In this document: positions 31,420 through 35,304 of the stretch, in pieces
Layout: each line of letters opens with the position of its first letter
Numbering within the stretch: position 1 is the first letter of the stretch
Source of the DNA: Ruminococcaceae bacterium UBA7212
GTDB taxonomy: Bacteria > Bacillota > Clostridia > Oscillospirales > Acutalibacteraceae
Reading direction: 5' to 3'
DNA: 35,304 nt
NCBI GenBank assembly: GCA_002490525.1
Contig: DKUE01000040.1
Location: 1-35,304, forward strand
Program-made: the position numbers and the translations under genes
Notes under the pieces: generated by a model
The model's database searches: none
Told to the model about the DNA's origin: nothing
Seen by the model: only the letters and a program-made list of their open reading frames with translations

Positions 31420-31584
31420 GCGGTGTGAGATTCTTCGTTTCACTCAGAATGACAAGTCTGCACAAACCAATTGCTTGTAAGGTCGGGCGCCGAGAGCAAA
31501 AGATTTCCGTTTCAGCAAGGCGGGCACGAATACAAAGTGCGGCTCCGAGCACGAAAAGTTCTTATTTTAGCAAGGCGGGTACGA
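31420..31584 (-). repeat. Interspersed repeat cluster before the uracil-DNA glycosylase gene
   Basis: An attctt-type element (31425-31455, GAGATTCTTCGTTTCACTCA) in plus orientation is followed by two boxes in reverse orientation (31487-31531 and 31540-31584). The second ends AGCAAGGCGGGTACGA directly at the ATG of the next gene, giving it AAGGCGGG as ribosome binding site. The 31308-31419 part shows no gene. Confidence 0.8.
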
Positions 31585-32154
31585 ATGAAAAATTGGGAAG
31601 AATTGAAAGCGGAGTGCCTTTCCTGTACGGATTGCCCCCTGTGTGAAACGCGCACGCATGTTGTATTCGGTGTGGGCGTTGATTCGGCAGAGGTGCTGTT
31701 TGTCGGCGAAGGACCGGGGGAAAACGAGGATTTGACAGGTGAGCCGTTTGTCGGGCGCGGCGGTCAGCTGCTGGATAAATATCTTGCACATATTGACCTT
31801 TCCCGTGAAAAAAATATCTATATTGCAAATATCGTAAAATGCAGACCGCCGAAGAACCGTGACCCCCGTGAAGAAGAACAGGCGGCGTGCGAGCATTGGC
31901 TTCGCGAGCAGATGAAGCTGCTGCATCCGAAAATTATTGTGTGTCTCGGGCGGATTGCCGCACAGAAAATTATATCGCCGACTTTTCGCGTGACGAAAGA
32001 GCACGGCATATTTTACGAACGCAGGGGATTTTATTTGATGGGCACATTTCATCCTGCGGCGCTTTTGCGCAATCCGTCGCAGAAGGGCGATGCGCTGTCT
32101 GATTTTCTCGGACTGCGCGAAAAAATTCAAGAAATTTGCGAAAGAACGTATTAA
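31585..32154 (+). CDS. Type-4-like (4Fe-4S) uracil-DNA glycosylase
   Basis: The protein (189 aa) removes uracil from DNA. The four cluster cysteines fit C14-x2-C17 (CTDC), C86 (VKCRPPKNRDP) and C102. The catalytic and uracil-binding motifs are GEGPGENED (41-49) and HPAALLRNP (156-164). The start at 31585 matches the family N-terminus (MKNWEELKAECLSC); the frame is open further upstream but only through repeat sequence (to 31471). The ribosome binding site AAGGCGGG is supplied by the repeat box. The amylase-family gene starts 2 bp after its stop. Confidence 0.92.
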   Translation: MKNWEELKAECLSCTDCPLCETRTHVVFGVGVDSAEVLFVGEGPGENEDLTGEPFVGRGGQLLDKYLAHIDLSREKNIYIANIVKCRPPKNRDPREEEQAACEHWLREQMKLLHPKIIVCLGRIAAQKIISPTFRVTKEHGIFYERRGFYLMGTFHPAALLRNPSQKGDALSDFLGLREKIQEICERTY

Positions 32155-32156
32155 AT

Positions 32157-34028
32157 ATGGCTTTTTTACCCTATCATTCCCGCAATCCGTTTTTTAAAAG
32201 TATATTCGGTGCAGTAAAAACAGACGAAACCGTGAAAATGCGTTTGCTTTTGCCGCGCTCTTTTTGCGTTTCGGGCGCATACCTGTTGCTGACACAGGAC
32301 GGCGAACTGCCTGTCGAATATCCGATGTATTGGGCGGGCATGCACGGCGAGGAACATGAAATTTGGGATATTGAATTCGCGGTTCCCGAAAGGGGCTTGT
32401 ACTTTTACCATTTTGATTATGACGGCGCGTGGGGGCGTGGTTCGGTCTGCCATATCGGCGACGGTGCCGGGGCGGTCGCAAATGCGAATAGCCCGCGTGA
32501 GGAATGGCAGTTGACCGTATACGATAAAGATTATCAAACACCTGATTGGCTCAAGGGCGGCGTGATTTACCAGATCTTTCCCGACCGCTTTTATAATTCG
32601 GGAAAACCGAAAGACAAGGTCCCCGCAGACCGTATATTGCGCACGGATACGGAAAATCAGCCGTATTTCCGTCCCGACAGCGAGGGGATTGTGCGCAACA
32701 ACGATTATTTCGGCGGCGACCTCAGCGGTATTGAAGAAAAATTACCGTATCTTGAATCCTTGGGCGTGACATGCATTTACTTAAATCCGATTTTTGAAGC
32801 GCACTCCAATCATCGCTATAATACAGCGGATTACAGCAAAATCGACCCGCTTTTGGGCGTGCAGTCCGATTTTGAATCGCTTTGCGCCGCCGCAAAAGCA
32901 CACGGTATCCGCATTGTCTTGGACGGCGTTTTCTCGCATACGGGCGATGACAGCCTGTATTTTAACCGCGCAAACCGCTACAAAACACTCGGCGCGTACA
33001 ATTCTACAGAATCGCCATACTATTCTTGGTATTCCTTTTATGATTATCCAAACGGCTACAAAAGCTGGTGGGGGTTTGAAACGCTGCCCGAGGTGGATGA
33101 GGAAAGCCCCGCATATCTCGAATTTATCACAGGCGAAAACGGCATTGTACGCAAATGGCTGCGCATGGGTGCGTCGGGCTGGCGGCTGGACGTTGCCGAT
33201 GAACTGCCCGATGTGTTTATCGACGCACTGCATGCGGCGGCGAAGGCGGAAAAGGCAGATGCACTGGTTTTGGGCGAGGTGTGGGAGGACGCGACCACAA
33301 AGTGGGCGTACGGCGTGCGGCGGCGGTACCTGTTGGGCGGTCAGTTGGACAGCGTGATGAATTATCCGTTCGCAAATGCGATTTTATCCTTTGCCCGCGA
33401 CGGCATTGCCGAACAGTTTTACACAGCGGTCATGCAAATTGTCGAAAACTATCCGAAACCCGCGCTGGATGTGATGATGAATCATATCGGAACGCATGAC
33501 ACGGAGCGGGCGATTACAAAAATTGCGGGCGAAAACTGTGCATACCGCGACCGTGTGTGGCAAAGCGAAAAAAACCTGTCACAGGCGGAATACAAACGGG
33601 GAGAGCTGCTTTTAATGTTTGCCGCCGTGCTGCAATATACTTTGCCGGGTGTGCCGTCTGTCTATTACGGTGATGAGGCGGGTTTACAGGGCTATAAAGA
33701 CCCGTTTAACCGCGGGTATTATCCGTGGGGGCACGAAAATCAGACGCTTTTGGCGTTTTACAAACGGCTCGGCACACTGCGCCGCAGTCTTCCGTGCTTA
33801 AAAGACGGAACGATTTCATTTTTATCTTCCGTGCTCGGCTGTACAGCGTTTGTGCGTGAAAACGGTACAGAAGCGATTTTGGTCATCGCCAACCGAAACG
33901 ACCGGGAGATTGCCTATAATTTGCCGGATGACTGGCAGTACACACGCGAAATTTTGCACAGGAAGCCTGTCACCTCGTTTGTCCATGTGCCCGCCGCAGG
34001 CTGTGTGATTTTGAAGAGGGTCAAATAA
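32157..34028 (+). CDS. GH13 alpha-amylase family, neopullulanase/cyclomaltodextrinase-like
   Basis: The protein (623 aa) has no signal peptide, so it probably acts on imported maltodextrins or internal glucan. Residues 1-115 form an N-terminal beta domain like CBM34. The TIM barrel starts at about 134 (GGVIYQIFPDRF). GH13 residues are visible: LDGVFSHTGDD (255-265), nucleophile D345 in GWRLDVADE, acid/base E374 in LGEVWED and D448 in NHIGTHDTER. A C-terminal beta domain covers about 545-623. The start at 32157 lies 2 bases after the glycosylase stop with no strong ribosome binding site, suggesting coupling. An upstream in-frame TTG (32136) is rejected. Confidence 0.92.
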   Translation: MAFLPYHSRNPFFKSIFGAVKTDETVKMRLLLPRSFCVSGAYLLLTQDGELPVEYPMYWAGMHGEEHEIWDIEFAVPERGLYFYHFDYDGAWGRGSVCHIGDGAGAVANANSPREEWQLTVYDKDYQTPDWLKGGVIYQIFPDRFYNSGKPKDKVPADRILRTDTENQPYFRPDSEGIVRNNDYFGGDLSGIEEKLPYLESLGVTCIYLNPIFEAHSNHRYNTADYSKIDPLLGVQSDFESLCAAAKAHGIRIVLDGVFSHTGDDSLYFNRANRYKTLGAYNSTESPYYSWYSFYDYPNGYKSWWGFETLPEVDEESPAYLEFITGENGIVRKWLRMGASGWRLDVADELPDVFIDALHAAAKAEKADALVLGEVWEDATTKWAYGVRRRYLLGGQLDSVMNYPFANAILSFARDGIAEQFYTAVMQIVENYPKPALDVMMNHIGTHDTERAITKIAGENCAYRDRVWQSEKNLSQAEYKRGELLLMFAAVLQYTLPGVPSVYYGDEAGLQGYKDPFNRGYYPWGHENQTLLAFYKRLGTLRRSLPCLKDGTISFLSSVLGCTAFVRENGTEAILVIANRNDREIAYNLPDDWQYTREILHRKPVTSFVHVPAAGCVILKRVK

Positions 34029-34077
34029 TTCGGGAGGTTTACCGACGGCGTAGCGGCAGCTGTCCCGCAGGTCTGAT

Positions 34078-34112
34078 AATGTCATTCTGCGGTAAGCCGA
34101 AGAATCTTATGC
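34078..34112 (-). repeat. Attctt-type repeat, reverse orientation
   Basis: GTCATTCTGCGGTAAGCCGA...GAATCTTATGC is the reverse complement of the tail element. It lies in the 34029-34373 gap, which otherwise holds only the promoter of the last gene. Confidence 0.55.
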
Positions 34113-34281
34113 GGCAAGAGTGTTTGCAGGGGGACATCCGGTCTGTACGGAACCGAGGATCGTTTCGCCCAAATGTATCCAAAACGGGAACAATCCGTTC
34201 CAACATTTTCCGCTTTTTTAATTTTTTGTCACGAAAATGCTGTTTTTTTCAATAAAAGTCCTATAAAATGCGGATTATTTA

Positions 34282-34310
34282 TTGACAATTCGGAGATTTT
34301 ATTGTAAATT
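34282..34310 (+). promoter_or_regulatory. Promoter of the last gene
   Basis: A perfect TTGACA (34282-34287), 17 bases, then TAAATT (34305-34310). It gives a leader of about 57 bases before the ATG at 34374. Confidence 0.65.
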
Positions 34311-34373
34311 GTAATAGTATCGATTAGCATGGGATGTTAATCTGTCTATAGTAAGAAAGGGGATTCAATCAGA

Positions 34374-35304
34374 ATGGCAAAAAAGGAAAAAATAGAACTG
34401 ACTCCCGAAGAGCGTCTCGGCCTTGAAGAGACCAAAAAGGCGAAGAGAAAGATTTTCGGCGAGACTTTCTTAAAAGCATGCGCGCTGTTTTTAGCGGTCG
34501 TATTGGTGTATTCGGTTACATATGTTGCCATCGGCGGCGGCAGAACCGTTTATGAAACCGTGCCGATGAGTGCTGAACTGCTCGGCGGCGCAGCTTCCGT
34601 GGGCAACAATGTCGGCGGCGGCGCACAGAGCTCTGATAATGACGCAAACGCACCCGTATCAAGCGAAGCGGAAGAAGCGGCGAAGGCAATCAACGCGGCA
34701 ACCGCAGCGGCGGCAAGCGCAGGCTATGACTGGACAAGAAAATGCGACCTTGAAAAGATTGACGTCGGTAACGCAACAGATACCATCAACGGCATCATTA
34801 AGCGTGTAGACTCGAATGCAGATTTGAACTCCGTGGTCGGCGGCTTCATCGGCAGAGGTGACAAGAAGGGAACCTTCACTGCCGGCGGAGATGCAAAAGA
34901 AGTTTTCGGCAATGAAAACTACAAGCTGGTGGCAACCAAGCTGAACGCTGCTGATTTGCAGGGTCTGAAAGTGGAAGGCGACACATATACCTTTAAGCTT
35001 GCAGATGCATCCAACCCGCAGAAGGACGGCGGCACATCCTTGAACCGCCTGACAAATGACTTCATCACACAGGACGAAGTTGCCCAAGGCATTAAGGACG
35101 GTCTCGGCGCACTGAGTGCATTGGTTTCCGTAAAATCCTCGGATGTTGTATTTGCGAACATTGAAGTAAAAGTTGTAATTAAAGACGGTAAGCTGGAGAG
35201 CCTGAATTATAAATATGACATGCTCGTAAACAAGCTGGCGCTCAACATTGCGACAGGTACCGGTAACGGCTACGTAGACGCAGGTTACAGCAACTTTGTG
35301 TATT
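34374..35304 (+). CDS. Membrane-anchored extracytoplasmic protein of unknown function (3' end beyond window)
   Basis: The frame has 310 codons without a stop before the window ends. The start ATG 34374 follows AAAGGGGAT. A charged cytoplasmic N-terminus (residues 1-32, MAKKEKIELTPEERLGLEET) precedes one membrane segment at about 33-54 (LKACALFLAVVLVYSVTYVA). A low-complexity Gly/Ala/Ser/Asp linker (67-118) follows, then a folded-looking domain from about 119 (YDWTRKCDLEKIDVGNATDT) with alternating beta strands (ANIEVKVVIKDGKLESLNYK). No catalytic motif is recognised. It has its own TTGACA promoter and is not coupled to the amylase-family gene. Confidence 0.85.
   Translation, partial: MAKKEKIELTPEERLGLEETKKAKRKIFGETFLKACALFLAVVLVYSVTYVAIGGGRTVYETVPMSAELLGGAASVGNNVGGGAQSSDNDANAPVSSEAEEAAKAINAATAAAASAGYDWTRKCDLEKIDVGNATDTINGIIKRVDSNADLNSVVGGFIGRGDKKGTFTAGGDAKEVFGNENYKLVATKLNAADLQGLKVEGDTYTFKLADASNPQKDGGTSLNRLTNDFITQDEVAQGIKDGLGALSALVSVKSSDVVFANIEVKVVIKDGKLESLNYKYDMLVNKLALNIATGTGNGYVDAGYSNFVY

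Noticed and set aside
31471..31584. N-terminal extension of the uracil-DNA glycosylase frame
   Set aside because: It is a translation of two repeat boxes; the family N-terminus starts at 31585.
1..35304. tRNA, rRNA, toxin-antitoxin, phage or defence genes
   Set aside because: None was recognised on either strand; the gaps are accounted for by repeats, transposase remnants, promoters and terminators.

Overview
The window is the replication-origin region of a bacterial chromosome, almost certainly a Firmicute of class Clostridia (probably Oscillospirales/Ruminococcaceae). The evidence is the gene order rpmH-rnpA-yidD-yidC-jag-mnmE-mnmG-rsmG-noc-parA-parB on one side of dnaA and dnaN-S4-recF-remB-gyrB-gyrA on the other, together with LL-diaminopimelate aminotransferase, an ANTAR regulator and strong AGGAGG-type ribosome binding sites. 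All protein genes point away from the dnaA/rpmH gap: every gene left of about 19.9 kb is on the minus strand and every gene right of 20.4 kb is on the plus strand, so all are co-directional with replication.

Left arm, read from the origin outwards: dnaA; a 389-bp dnaA-dnaN gap holding the likely unwinding site; dnaN-S4-recF-remB (overlapping starts and stops); gyrB; gyrA; a CPBP-family membrane protease with a long NPY-rich N-terminus, followed directly by tadA; an Mrp-type Fe-S carrier ATPase with a clear terminator; guaB with its own promoter; glyA plus an ANTAR antiterminator protein; dapF-dapL. Four gaps of this arm hold decayed remnants of a Y1/RAYT (REP-associated tyrosine) transposase.

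Right arm: a consensus promoter drives rpmH-rnpA-yidD-yidC-jag, closed by a terminator; then mnmE; mnmG-rsmG; noc; parA-lipoprotein-parB; a 4Fe-4S uracil-DNA glycosylase and a GH13 neopullulanase-like enzyme 2 bp apart; and finally a membrane-anchored protein of unknown function that runs off the end. A perfect parS site lies inside mnmG and a one-mismatch parS lies upstream of parA.

No new multi-gene system is evident. The most interesting signals are: (1) a DnaA whose DNA-recognition loop reads KTHST instead of the usual RDHTT, next to an origin that lacks TTATCCACA boxes but carries a TTTTSAACA / TGTTSAAAA family, one copy of which sits exactly where a DnaA box should be in a box / GC tract / DnaA-trio / AT-rich unwinding module; (2) a roughly 46-bp interspersed repeat in at least 14 copies, mostly in one orientation relative to the next gene, which at recF and at the uracil-DNA glycosylase ends in a Shine-Dalgarno-like AAGGCGGG just before the start codon; (3) RAYT remnants that share an AGATAA-TTT-TTATCT terminal palindrome; (4) a lipoprotein gene inserted between parA and parB.
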